Source of the DNA: Aedes albopictus
Lineage: Eukaryota; Arthropoda; Insecta; Diptera; Culicidae
Direction of reading: 5' to 3'
Assembly: GCF_035046485.1 (NCBI RefSeq)
Contig: NC_085138.1
Span: 425,183,265 to 425,247,264, forward strand
Length of the DNA: 64,000 nucleotides
Shown here: positions 21,930-32,640 of the stretch, piece after piece
How the letters are laid out: the number at the start of each line of letters is the position of its first letter
How positions within the stretch are numbered: position 1 is the first letter of the stretch
Position numbers and translations under genes: made by a program
Notes under the pieces: generated by a model
Told to the model about the DNA's origin: nothing
Database searches by the model: none
The model's input: only the letters and a program-made list of their open reading frames with translations

Positions 21930-22234
21930 GAGTGGCTCGCAACATGCGCGAAACCGCTCATCCTCTAATAATGAGAGTGACGAATACTCCAATCGCTGGA
22001 TATTCAACTTCGCAAAAAAGGTCTGCCCAGACTCGGTCCCATCTGAACCGCTCTCTTGGGAAACTTCCTCAGGAGGCGGCTCTCTGGACAGACCATTCTC
22101 CATGCTGGAGTTCACTATGGCTCTTCTTTCATCAAACAATTCAGCTCCGGGACGCGATATGATAAAGTTCAATCTTCTGAAGAATCTCCCAGATATCGCA
22201 AAAAGACGATTACTGGACCTGTTCAACTCATTAA
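21930..22234 (+). pseudogene. RT N-terminal fragment of the I/LOA-like element
   Basis: Reads WIFNFAKKVCPDSVPSEP, FSMLEFTMALLSSNNSAPGR, then DMIKFNLLKNLPDIAKRRLL and DLFNS before the TTAA of the foldback insertion. The N-N-S-A-P-G-x-D motif is the usual opening of a non-LTR RT. The reading continues in frame at 29606 with ENNIVPQWRQVKVIAIQ. Confidence 0.82.
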
Positions 22235-22499
22235 CACGCTAAGTACCGACAGGCAAAAAAACGTGGAACTGTTTTTTTGCACTTCCATATCTCAGCAGTT
22301 AGTGAACCAAATTTCAATCTTTTTGCGTTAACGGAATCCTACACTATCCTAGAGAGGTGTAGTGAAAGCCGATTAGAATTTCATGCAGCTTCCGGTGAGA
22401 ACCAGGCGAAAACATTAGTTCCACATTTTTAACTTCTTCCGGTTCCGTTTTGTTCCCGGATTGGTTGTGAGTAACCATGTCTTTGTAGCGAGTTCTTTC

Positions 22500-25400
22500 G
22501 GAACCTCGAAAAGATAGCAAAATTCTGTCTTCGGCAAAGTTGTTCAGAACAACAACCACTTCCTGGCGATGGATTTCATAGTTCCGAATTTCCCCACCAC
22601 GTGGCGCTAGTGTACATAGTGACTTCCGGTACGACTTTGGTGGGATATAGCACGAGATTGAAGCCAGATAGGAAGATGCGATCTTCGGCAAAGTTGTTCA
22701 GGACAACGAGTACTTCCAGCTCATGAAGCGCATAGTTCGGAATTTCACCACCACGTGGCGCTAGTGTACATAGCTACTTCCGGTATGACTTTGGAGGGAT
22801 ATAGCACGAGATTGGAGCCAGATAGAAAGATGCGATCTTCGGCAAAGTTGTTCAGGACTACGAGTTCTTCCAAGTCATGAAGAGCATAGTTCGGAATTTC
22901 ACCAGCACGTGGCGCTAGTGTACATAGCTACTTCCGGTATAACTTTGGAGGGATATAGCACGAGATTGAAGCCAGATAGGAAGATGCGATCTTCGGCAAA
23001 GTTGTTCAGGACAACGAGTACTTCCAGCTCATGAAGCGCATAGTTCGGAATTTCACCACCACGTGGCGCTAGTGTACATAGCTACTTCCGGTATGACTTT
23101 GGAGGGATATAGCACGAGATTGGAGCCAGATAGAAAGATGCGATCTTCGGCAAAGTTGTTCAGGACTACGAGTTCTTCCAAGTCATGAAGAGCATAGTTC
23201 GGAATTTCACCACCACGTGGCGCTAGTGTACATAGCTACTTCCGGTATAACTTTGGAGGGATATAGCACGAGATTGAAGCCAGATAGGAAGATGCGATCT
23301 TCGGCAAAGTTGTTCAGGACAACGAGTACTACCAGCTCATGAAGCGCATAGTTCGGAATTTCACCACCACGTGGCGCTAGTGTACGTGGCTACTTCCGGT
23401 ATAACTTTGGAGGGATATAGCACGAGATTTTAGCCAGATAGAATTATGCGATCTTCGGCAAAGTTGTTCAGGACTACGAGTACTTCCAGGTCATGTAGAG
23501 CATAGTTCGCAATTTTACCAGCACGTGGCGCTAGTGTACATAGCTACTTCCGGTATGACTTTGGAGGGATATAGCACGGGGTTGAAGCCAGATAGGAAGA
23601 TGCGATCTTCGGCAAATTTGTTCAGGACTACGAGTACTTCCAGCTCATGAAGCGCATAGTTCGGAATTTCACCACCACGTGGCGCTAGTGTACATAGCTA
23701 CTTCCGGTATAACTTTGGAGGGATATAGCACGAGATTGAAGCCAGATAGGAAGATGCGATCTTCGGCAAAGTTGTTCAGGACAACGAGTACTTCCAGCTC
23801 ATGAAGCGCGTAGTTCGAAATTTCCCCACCACGTGGCGCTAGTGTACATAGTGACTTCCGGTACGACTTTGGTGGGATATAGCACGAGATTGAAGCCAGA
23901 TAGGAAGATGCGATCTTCGGCAAAGTTGTTCAGGACAACGAGTACTTCCAGCTCATGAAGCGCATAGTTCGGAATTTCACCACCACGTGGCGCTAGTGTA
24001 CGTGGCTACTTCCGGTATAACTTTGGAGGGATATAGCACGAGATTTTAGCCAGATAGAAAGATGCGATCTTCGGCAAAGTTGTTCAGGACTACGAGTACT
24101 TCCAGGTCATGTAGAGCATAGTTCGGAATTTTACCAGCACGTGGCGCTAGTGTACATAGCTACTTCCGGTATAACTTTGGAGGGATATAGCACGGGGTTG
24201 AAGCCAGATAGGAAGATGCGATCTTCGGCAAATTTGTTCAGGACTACGAGTACTTCCAGCTCATGAAGCGCATAGTTCGGAATTTCACCACCACGTGGCG
24301 CTAGTGTACATAGCTACTTCCGGTATAACTTTGGAGGGATATAGCACGAGATTGAAGCCAGATAGGAAGATGCGATCTTCGGCAAAGTTGTTCAGGACAA
24401 CGAGTACTTCCAGCTCATGAAGCGCATAGTTCGGAATTTCCCCACCACGTGGCGCTAGTGTACATAGTGACTTCCGGTACGACTTTGGTGGGATATAGCA
24501 CGAGATTGAAGCCAGATAGAAAGATGCGATCTTCGGCAAAGTTGTTCAGGACAACGAGTACTTCCAGCTCATGAAGCGCATAGTTCGGAATTTCACCACC
24601 ACGTGGCGCTAGTGTACGTGGCTACTTCCGGTATAACTTTGGAGGGATATAGCACGGAGTTGAAGCCAGATAGGAAGATGCGATCTTCGGCAAATTAGTT
24701 CAGGACTACGAGTACTTCCAGCTCATGAAGAGCATAGTTCAAAATTTCACCACCACGTGGCGCTAGTGTACATAGTGACTTCCGGTACTACCTTGGTGGG
24801 ATATAGCGCGAGATTGAAGCCAGATAGGAAGCTGTGATCTTCGGCAAAGTTGTTCAGGGCTACGAGTACTTCCAGCTCATGAAGCGTATAGTTCGGAATT
24901 TCACCACCATGTGGCGCTAGTGTACGTGGCTACTTCCGGTATAACTTTGGAGGGATATTGCACGAGATTGGAGCCAGATAGATAGATGCGATCTTCGGCA
25001 AAGTTGTTGAGTACTTCCAGGTCATGAAGAGCATAGTTCGGAATTTTACCAGCACGTGGCGCTAGTGTACATAGCTACTTCCGGTATGACTTTGGAGGGA
25101 TATAGCACGGAGTTGAAGCCAGATAGGAAGATGCGATCTTCGGCAAATTAGTTCAGGACTACGAGTACTTCCAGCTCATGAAGAGCATAGTTCAAAATTT
25201 CACCACCACGTGGCGCTAGTGTACATAGTGACTTCCGGTACTACCTTGGTGGGATATAGCGCGAGATTGAAGCCAGATAGGAAGCTGTGATCTTCGGCAA
25301 AGTTGTTCAGGGCTACGAGTACTTCCAGCTTATGAAGCGTATAGTTCGGAATTTCACCACCATGTGGCGCTAGTGTACGTGGCTACTTCCGGTATAACTT

Positions 25401-25860
25401 TGGAGGGATATTGCACGAGATTGGAGCCAGATAGATAGATGCGATCTTCGGCAAAGTTGTTGAGTACTTCCAGGTCATGAAGAGCATAGTTCGGAATTTT
25501 ACCACCACGTGGCGCTAGTGTACATAGCTACTTCCGGTATGACTTTGGAGGGATATAGCACGAGATTGAAGCCAGATAGGAAGATGCGATCTTCGGCAAA
25601 GTTGTTCAGTACTACGAGTACTTCCAGGTCATGAAGAGCATAGTTTAAAATTTCACCACCACGTGGCACTAGTGTACATAGTGACTTCCGGTACGACTTT
25701 GGTGGATATAGCACGAGATTGAAGCCAGATAGGAAGATGCGATCTTCGGCAAAGTTGTTCAGGACTACAAGTACTACTACATACTAATCTCCGGTAAGAA
25801 TTTGATGAGGTATTGCACGATCTTCAAGTCTGATAGGAAGGACTACGAGCACTACCGGGT
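22500..25860 (-). repeat. left arm of foldback: about 22 copies of a 154-bp unit
   Basis: The motif CTTCGGCAAAGTTGTTCAGG recurs every 154 bases (22680, 22834, 22988 and so on), with short deletions near 25.0 and 25.45 kb. Each unit also holds CCACGTGGCGCTAGTGTACA and ACTTCCGGTA. Some blocks repeat as higher-order units: 23669-23923 recurs at 24285-24539 (616 bp, four units), and 24650-24990 recurs at 25100-25440 (about 453 bp). Open frames in it are not genes. Confidence 0.92.
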
Positions 25861-27480
25861 TCGGAATTTTACCTCCACGTTTTGATAGTATACAAAAAAA
25901 CGATTTTTAAGAGCTATGCAAGAGAAATTTAGGCCAGATTGGGACTTCTCTGACTCACTCAAAGGATTGTTCTGGCAATTTATCTAGCTATTTGTATGGG
26001 AATTCCTCAAGGAAATTCCGACAGGGAATTCCCTCAGGGTTGGCCCTTTATTAGGGATTTTTGTTCCACATATTCCTACTGGAATTTCTTTAGAATTTTA
26101 TTCAAGCATTTCTCCAGTGATTCTTTTGAAATAAACTCACCTATTCATTATGTCTCCAGGAATTCCTCCGGATATTTTTCAAAGCATTATTCCAGCAATT
26201 CCTCAAAATATTGTTCCAGAAATTCCTCCTCCAAGGATTCCTGTGAATATTTCTTCGTGGAATTCCCAAAGGAATTTATGCAGTCGTTATTACTAAAATT
26301 GCTCACGGACACACTTCAAGTATCCCTCCAGAGATTCCAGTTGAATTTCTTCCAGTAAAGAAATTGCTTCTGGAATTTTTTGAAATATTCTTCCAGGAAT
26401 TTTTCAAGAAATAGTTAAATAATTCAAACAAAGATTTTTCCAGCTATTCGAAAAATTCTTCGAAATTTCACCAAGAATTCTTTGGGATTTTTTAGAGATT
26501 GCTTCGGAAATGCCTCCCAAGATTCCTTTGAATGTCCATTCTCCTTCGATTTCTTTGCCAAATTCTTCCAGGAATTCTATCGGGATTCCTCTAGTGATAT
26601 TTTGGAAATTTCTTTAGCGGTCCTTTCTGGATTATTTCCAAGATTTCTTTCGGGAAATCATCTGGGTGATTCCATTTGGGATCCTTGAGTATTGTATTGC
26701 AAATCTTTCCAGAGATTCAGGAGATTTTCCAGCGATATCTTCAAAAATTCACCCAAGCATACATTTATATTTTCTACAGGGAATTTTCAAAAGGGATTCT
26801 GGAGTTCCTCTAGATCCCCGTTTGTATTTTCCTTGATGAACCCATCTTCTAACGTTTTCTTTCCCCAAGGATTTCTTCAGAAATTCCTCCGGAGCTTGAA
26901 AACTTCAGCGATTTCCATTTAAATCACTCCGGAGCTTCTATCTGCGATTCATTTACGATAAATTTTAGAAGTTCTTTCAGAGATTCATTATGATACTCCC
27001 GATTTTAGGAAAGTTTTTTAGTGATGCTTTCGGAATATGGTTTGCAGGGATTACTACGTATTTTTTTCCTAGAGTTCGTTCGCGAAGTCCTCGAAAGATT
27101 CTTTCAGAAATTTATGCAGTGATTTATTCGGAAATTCCTCTCCAGAGTGCCCGAGTCCGTGGCGCTGTTGATCGCACCCCTTTATTTTCGGATGGTCATG
27201 GGTTTGATATATTATTCTGGATAATAAATATGAAGTTGGAGCCAGAAATTTATTTGAATATCTTTGCTAAAACTTGTGTGAATCATCATTATGAGAATAT
27301 CTTTGTGAAGTTCACATTTTTCACGAAACAAAAATCTGCCATGAGATCAAAGCTTTTGCGATAATTATACTAAAACTTTATTTCTACTAGAACTGAATCT
27401 CTTAGAGAAACGACTTGGGCATTCGCAGAAAATATTTCTGTAGATATTCTTAGGGAATATTCTTCAAGTGGTCCTGAAAT
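25861..27480. other. loop of the foldback element
   Basis: Not inverted. 25980-26960 is a GGAATTCC-type degenerate array like those elsewhere in the window. 26970-27400 is AT-rich with a 124-codon frame (26990-27364) that I do not recognise. No transposase motif found. Confidence 0.6.
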
Positions 27481-27489
27481 GATCCTTGC

Positions 27490-29330
27490 TCCTTGATCCT
27501 TGAAAGTGCGAGCTAGACTCGTACCTTTCTATCTGGCTTCAATCTTGTGATACATCTCACTGAAGACGTATCGGAAGTCACTATGTACACTAGCATCACG
27601 TGGTGGTGGAATTCGGAACTATGTTCTTCATGAACAACCGCACCTTCCTATCTGGCTTCATTCTAATGATATAGCGCCACGAGGTGGTGTTAGTCGGAAC
27701 TATGCTCTTCATTACATGGAAGTACTCACAGTTCTTAACAACTTTGCCGAACATCGCACCTTTCTGCCTGGCTTAAATCTCGTGCTATATCCCAACAAAG
27801 TCGTACCGGAAGTAACTATGTACAATAGCGCCACGTTGTTGTGAAATTCTGAACCATGCCCTTCATGACCTGGAAGTACTTGTAGTCCTGAACAACTTTG
27901 CCGAAGATCGCATCTTTCTATCTGGCTTCAATCTCGTGCTATATCCCACCAAATTCATACCGGCACTAGCTATGTACACAAGTGGCACGTGGTGGTGAAA
28001 TTCGGAACTATGCTCTTCATGACATGGAAGTACCTGTAGTCCTGAACAACTTTGTCGAAGATGGTACCTTCCTATCTGGCTTCAATCTTGAGATATATCC
28101 CACCAAAGTAGTACCGGAAGTCACTATGTACACTAGCGCCACGTGGTGGTGAAATTCTGAGCTATGCTCTTCATGACCTGGAAATACTCGTAGTCCTGAA
28201 CAACTTTGCCGAAGATCACATCTTCCTATATGGCTTCAATCTCGTGCTATATCCCACCAAAGTCGTACCGGAAGTAGCTATGTACACTAGCGCTACGTGG
28301 TGGTGAAATTTTGATCTATGCTCTTCATGACCTGGAAGTAATCGTAATCCTGAACATTTTTGCCGAAGATCGTACTTTCCTATCTGCCTTCAATCTTGTG
28401 ATTTATCTCACTGAAGTCATACCGGAAGTCACTATGTACACTAGCGCCACATGGGGGTGAAATTCCGAAATATGTTTTTCATCACCTAATAGTACTCGTG
28501 GTCCTGAACAACTTTGCCGAAGATCACATCTTCCTATATGGCTTCAATCTCGTGCTATATCCCACCAAAGTCGTACCGGAAGTCACTATGTACACTAGCG
28601 CCACGTGGTGTTGAAATTCTGAACTATGCTCTTCATGACCTGGAAATACTCGTAGTCCTGAACAACTTTGCCGAAGATCACATCTTCCTATATGGCTTCA
28701 ATCTCGTGCTATATCCCACCAAAGTCGTACCGGAAGTAGCTATGTACACTAGCGCCACGTGGTGGTGAAATTCCGAACTATGCTCTTCATGACCTGGAAA
28801 TACTCGTAGTCCTGAACAACTTTGCCGAAGATCGCATCTTCCTATCTGGCTTCAATCTCGTGCTATATCCCACCAAAGTCATACCGGAAGAAACCACGTA
28901 CACTAGCGCCACGTGCTGGTGAAATTCCGAACTATGCTCTTCATGACTTGGAAGAACTCGTAGTCCTGAACAACTTTGCCGAAGATCGCATCTTTCTTTC
29001 TGGCTCCAATCTCGTGCTATATCCCTCCAAAGTCATACCGGAAGTAGCTATGTACACTAGCGCCACGTGGTGGTGAAATTCCGAACTATGCGCTTCATGA
29101 GCTGGAAGTACTCGTTGTCCTGAACAACTTTGCCGAAGATCGCATCTTCCTATCTGGCTTCAATCTCGTGCTATATCCCACCAAAGTCGTACCGGAAGTC
29201 ACTATGTACACTAGCGCCACGTGGTGGGGAAATTCGGAACTATGAAATCCATCGCCAGGAAGTGGTTGTTGTTCTGAACAACTTTGCCGAAGACAGAATT
29301 TTGCTATCTTTTCGAGGTTCCGAAAGAACT
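27490..29330 (+). repeat. right arm of foldback: about 11-13 copies of the 154-bp unit
   Basis: Inverse of the left-arm unit (CCTGAACAACTTTGCCGAAG every 154 bases from about 27.74 kb). Inner units are more diverged; the outermost 348 bases (29130-29477) encode the same 115-residue frame as 22691-22344 on the other strand, so the outer arms are nearly identical. Confidence 0.92.
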
Positions 29331-29605
29331 CGCTACAAAGACATGGTTACTCACAACCAATCCGGGAACAAAACGGAACCGGAAGAAGTTAAAAATGTGG
29401 AACTAATGTTTTCGCCTGGTTCTCACCGGAAGCTGCATGAAATTCTAATCGGCTTTCACTACACCTCTCTAGGATAGTGTAGGATTCCGTTAACGCAAAA
29501 AGATTGAAATTTGGTTCACTAACTGCTGAGATATGGATGTGCAAAAAAATTAGTTCCACGTTTTTTTGCCTTTACGTTACAAAAACCCTGTTGGTATAAG
29601 CAGTG

Positions 29606-29758
29606 TTAATGGAGAACAACATCGTTCCGCAATGGAGACAGGTCAAAGTAATAGCTATTCAAAAGCCTGGTAAACCAGCGTCTGATCAAAATTCATACCG
29701 CTCAATTGCTATGCTATCATGTTTAAGGAAATTGTTAGAAAAATGATCCTATCGCGAC
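29606..29758 (+). pseudogene. RT fragment of the I/LOA-like element (second piece)
   Basis: Reads ENNIVPQWRQVKVIAIQKPG then KPASDQNSYRSIAMLSC and LRKLLEKMILSR, the RT fingers region. It ends at the CCCAAG insertion and continues in frame at 31344 with LDHWVESNN. Confidence 0.85.
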
Positions 29759-30616
29759 CCCAAGCAACACACTTTGTTATAGAAAAGCTTGTCGTACTTC
29801 TCCATAACATTTTCCTGTCATGGAATAAAGATGCGGCAACATGTTCCGTGACTTTTGCATGACCGAAAAAGCGCAAGAATTTGGTTTTCTGCAACAAATT
29901 ATTGTTATGCAAAAGTTTTGATGTAACCTTACGATAACAAACAAACATGTTAGCGAAATACAAAATTCTGACATCAGCTGACAACTTTTTGCGGGAAATT
30001 ATCATAAACGCACGAATACAGGAAAAGGCGATTGATTTTGTTTTATCTTGTAAGCATGTCGTCAGAGAAGAGTGAACAATATCTTGCTCACAAATTTTAA
30101 GGAAAATAGATCTTCGAACATAACCGAATAATGCTAAATTATGTGTGTGCTTTGACTTTTATCGTGAAGTATGACATTGTACCTCCACAAAATTAAAGCG
30201 CCATTCGATCGACCGAATATTACCAAATTATTGAGATTTTTTACGACGGTCGTTGGGCTTCTTTAACAATCATGTTGTTATTCAAGAAGAATCAACATGG
30301 CGACAGCATCATATGGCTGCACGGAAAGTATACAGTGTCAACCAAAAGCATTTGTACATATGACTTTGTTAGCATGTATTATTATTATTTTATATTTTCA
30401 ACCAACTATGCTGAACAGTATATTTTTTCCAATAATGTTTTCTTACTTCAAACGATTACACGACAACCGAGTAAACTCGTGTGTCGATCCATATAAGAAA
30501 CCAAATAGTTTCTATTTATTTCTTCAGGTTGTGATTTCTTTTAGCATACACTGTAATTGGAAACATCTGTCAAAACAAATGTTTCGTTATTTTTTCAAAT
30601 ATGCATTCGTTTCATG

Positions 30617-30752
30617 GCGAACAACACACATGTCACGGAAGAGTCACGGCAGCACAAGTTTTGTTGCACAGAAGTCACAGTGACTTCTGTAGAACAAAAC
30701 TTTTACTGCCGTGACTATTCCATGACTCTTGCGTGACATGTGTGTTACTTGC
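30617..30752. mobile_element. hairpin MITE within the CCCAAG element
   Basis: Near-complete palindrome: AACACACATGTCACGG...CAGAAGTCAC / GTGACTTCTG...CGTGACATGTGTGTT. The ends (GGCAAGTAACAC when reversed) resemble the CCCAAGTAACAC family end. Confidence 0.7.
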
Positions 30753-30944
30753 CCTAACAGTTGTGTAGTGTCAAACATAAACAAAACAATCAAAGTTTGG
30801 GAAAGAAATGAGGATGGTTTACGGGAATTTTCTAGAACGGCAGGGGAGATTTACGGCTGTAGAAACAACGACTAATGGCTACCTATCGACTATTGAGGCG
30901 AAAAAGAATCACAAACAGGTAAGCTAAGCAAATATTAGCTGAAA

Positions 30945-31018
30945 AATGTTCTGCAAGACGGTTTGCTTCTCTGCTCGCCAGCTGGCGAGCAAAGAAGCAA
31001 GCCGTCTTGCAAAACATC
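30945..31018. repeat. 74-bp palindrome
   Basis: GCAAGACGGTTTGCTTCTCT...CTCGCCAG / CTGGCGAGCAAAGAAGCAAG...: two arms meeting at CCAGCTGG with few mismatches. Confidence 0.8.
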
Positions 31019-31343
31019 TTTGAGTGGCCAGCCAGACAAGGATTCAATCTAAACCTGGTCAGAATTGTCAAGCTCCAATTTCAGCAATACTCGCTGAGTC
31101 TTATTTATGAAATAAACTCTAGCCAATTAAGTCCATAAGTCAGATTCGGAGAAATTCACTTTGACAGCGAGACGCGAAATTTGTTTGTTTTCTGAAAACA
31201 TATTGGCAACATTATTTAAGATGCAAATGTTTTCTGAAAACTATATATTTACTAAAGATGTTTCGAAGAAACTTATAAAACACTCTTAGATAACATATTT
31301 TTGAGTTTCTTCATCTGCAACTTGTTTCGATGTGTTACTTGGG

Positions 31344-31492
31344 ACTCGACCATTGGGTTGAATCGAATAACTTGCTTTCAAATACACAGTTCGGGTTTCG
31401 CAAGGGCAAAGGAACAAACGATTGTCTAGCGTTGCTTTCAACAGATATTCAACTGGCCTTTGCGGAAAAGCAGCAACTGGCTTCAGTTATTT
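31344..31492 (+). pseudogene. RT fragment of the I/LOA-like element (third piece)
   Basis: Reads LDHWVESNNLLSNTQFGFRK then GKGTNDCLALLSTDIQLAFA and EKQQLASVI. Q-F-G-F-R is a conserved RT motif. The frame is broken by the hairpin MITE and resumes with LDIKGAFDSV. Confidence 0.85.
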
Positions 31493-31647
31493 CCCAGTCA
31501 ACCAGAGATCGTATAAGATGTAGAATAAGATGTTAAAGTGGAGGCGATATGCGTACATTTAACATGCGCCTAAATGGAGGCATGCACGCATATGGCCTCC
31601 ACTTTATCATCGTATGCAACATCTTATACGATAACTGGTTGTCTGGG
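31493..31647. mobile_element. 155-bp hairpin MITE inside RT
   Basis: CCCAGTCAACCAGAGATCGT...AGTGGAGGC pairs with GCCTCCACTTTATC...ACGATAACTGGTTGTCTGGG. Inverted ends of about 53 bp with few mismatches. Inserted between RT motifs just before the catalytic LDIKGAFDS block. Confidence 0.82.
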
Positions 31648-32640
31648 TTTGGACATTAAGGGCGCCTTTGATTCAGTTTCCATAGGCATATTGTCAGAAA
31701 AACTGCACAATAGTGGATCTCCAGGAATTTTAAATAATTTCTTGTATGTCAGAAAAACATATGAGCTTCAATCTCGGACAACTGACAATTTCCAGAATTA
31801 GCTACATGGGCCATGTTTAAGTCCCTTGCTTTAAAATTTCTATGTGAAAGACATTGACAGTTGTTTGGAAGGACAATGCACGCTGAGACAACTGTGGTTT
31901 CTTTAAAAGGCCCACATGCAGACATGTTGCAAAGACCATTGCAAAATTCCCTAAACAATCTGTCCGGTTGAGCAAGAGGTTTGGGGATAGAGTTTGCTCC
32001 GCAAAAAACTCAATTGGTTGTTTTTTTCTAGAAAGCGGAATCCAGCCCAATTGAAACTTAACCTTTTGGGAACAGAAATCGACCAGTCTTTAACTTCGAG
32101 ATACCTTGGGGTCTGGTTTGATTCAAAAGGCACCAAGTATTTGGTGCAGAAATGTCAACAAAGGATCAATTTTCGACGCACGTGATGGGGTGCTCACCCG
32201 GATGACCTCATAAAACTTTACAAAACGACTATTCTCGCTGTTCTCGATTATGGCTCTTTCTGTTTCCTCTCAGCAGCAAACTGCCACCTAATAAAGTTGG
32301 AACGAATTCAATATCGTTGTTTGCGTATTGCTCTCGGCTGTATGCACTCAACGCATAATGCGAGCCTAGAGGTCCTGGCAGGGGTGAAACCTCTCCAGAA
32401 CCGCTCCTGGGAGCTCTCGCTAAGGTTACTTAGCGTGTCAGTGTGGAGTGAGCAACACACTTGTTATTGAAAACTTCGAAGAAATGCTCAGTCTGAACAC
32501 TCAGTCAAAATTCATGAGAATTTATCTGTTCTACATGTCGTCTGACATAAGCCTACCAAGTTATAACCCTCCTCGTGTACACTTCACTAATGGCAGTTCC
32601 TCTGTTAAATACGATCTGTCCATGAAACAAGCTATTCATG
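31648..32640 (+). pseudogene. RT palm and thumb of the I/LOA-like element, with catalytic-box deletion
   Basis: LDIKGAFDSVSIGILSEKLH (first catalytic Asp present), then frameshifts through SYMG, GQCTLRQL, LKGPHADMLQ and SLTSRYLGVWFDSKGT. Where related elements have an ADD box after LRQL, the sequence jumps to codons for VVS-like residues, so about 11 bases including both catalytic aspartates are missing. It then continues QKCQQRINF, HPDDLIKLYKTTILAVLDYG and LERIQYRCLRIALGCMHSTH. Dead copy. Confidence 0.78.

Larger units (their letters stand above)
22231..29609. mobile_element. 7.4 kb TTAA-flanked foldback element
   Basis: Insert 22235-29605 lies between two TTAA copies (22231-22234, 29606-29609). 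Left end CACGCTAAGTACC...AGGCAAAAAAACGTGGAACT; the right end reversed reads CACTGCTTATACC...AGGCAAAAAAACGTGGAACT. Both arms then consist of unique sequence (about 270 bp) followed by 154-bp tandem units in opposite orientation: left about 22.5-25.8 kb, right about 27.5-29.3 kb. A non-inverted 1.6 kb loop separates them. TTAA duplication is the piggyBac-type target; no piggyBac transposase is present. Foldback structure with tandem units in the arms resembles Drosophila FB elements in design only. Confidence 0.88.
29759..31343. mobile_element. 1.6 kb CCCAAG-ended element inside RT
   Basis: Left CCCAAGCAACACAC, right inverse TGTGTTACTTGGG, with AC on both sides (29757-29758, 31344-31345). Taking out the element and one AC restores the RT frame. 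No transposase frame. It holds two further palindromes (30617-30752, 30945-31018), so it is itself composite. Confidence 0.75.

Noticed and set aside
26990..27364. 124-codon frame in the foldback loop as transposase
   Set aside because: No DDE pattern or piggyBac-like cysteine region; no similarity recognised.
22500..29330. CRISPR-like spacing
   Set aside because: Units are long direct repeats without unique spacers, in a eukaryotic genome.
22344..29477. Repeated 84-120 codon open frames in the foldback arms
   Set aside because: They recur with the 154-bp units on both strands, end at unit borders and show no domain; they are a by-product of the repeat.
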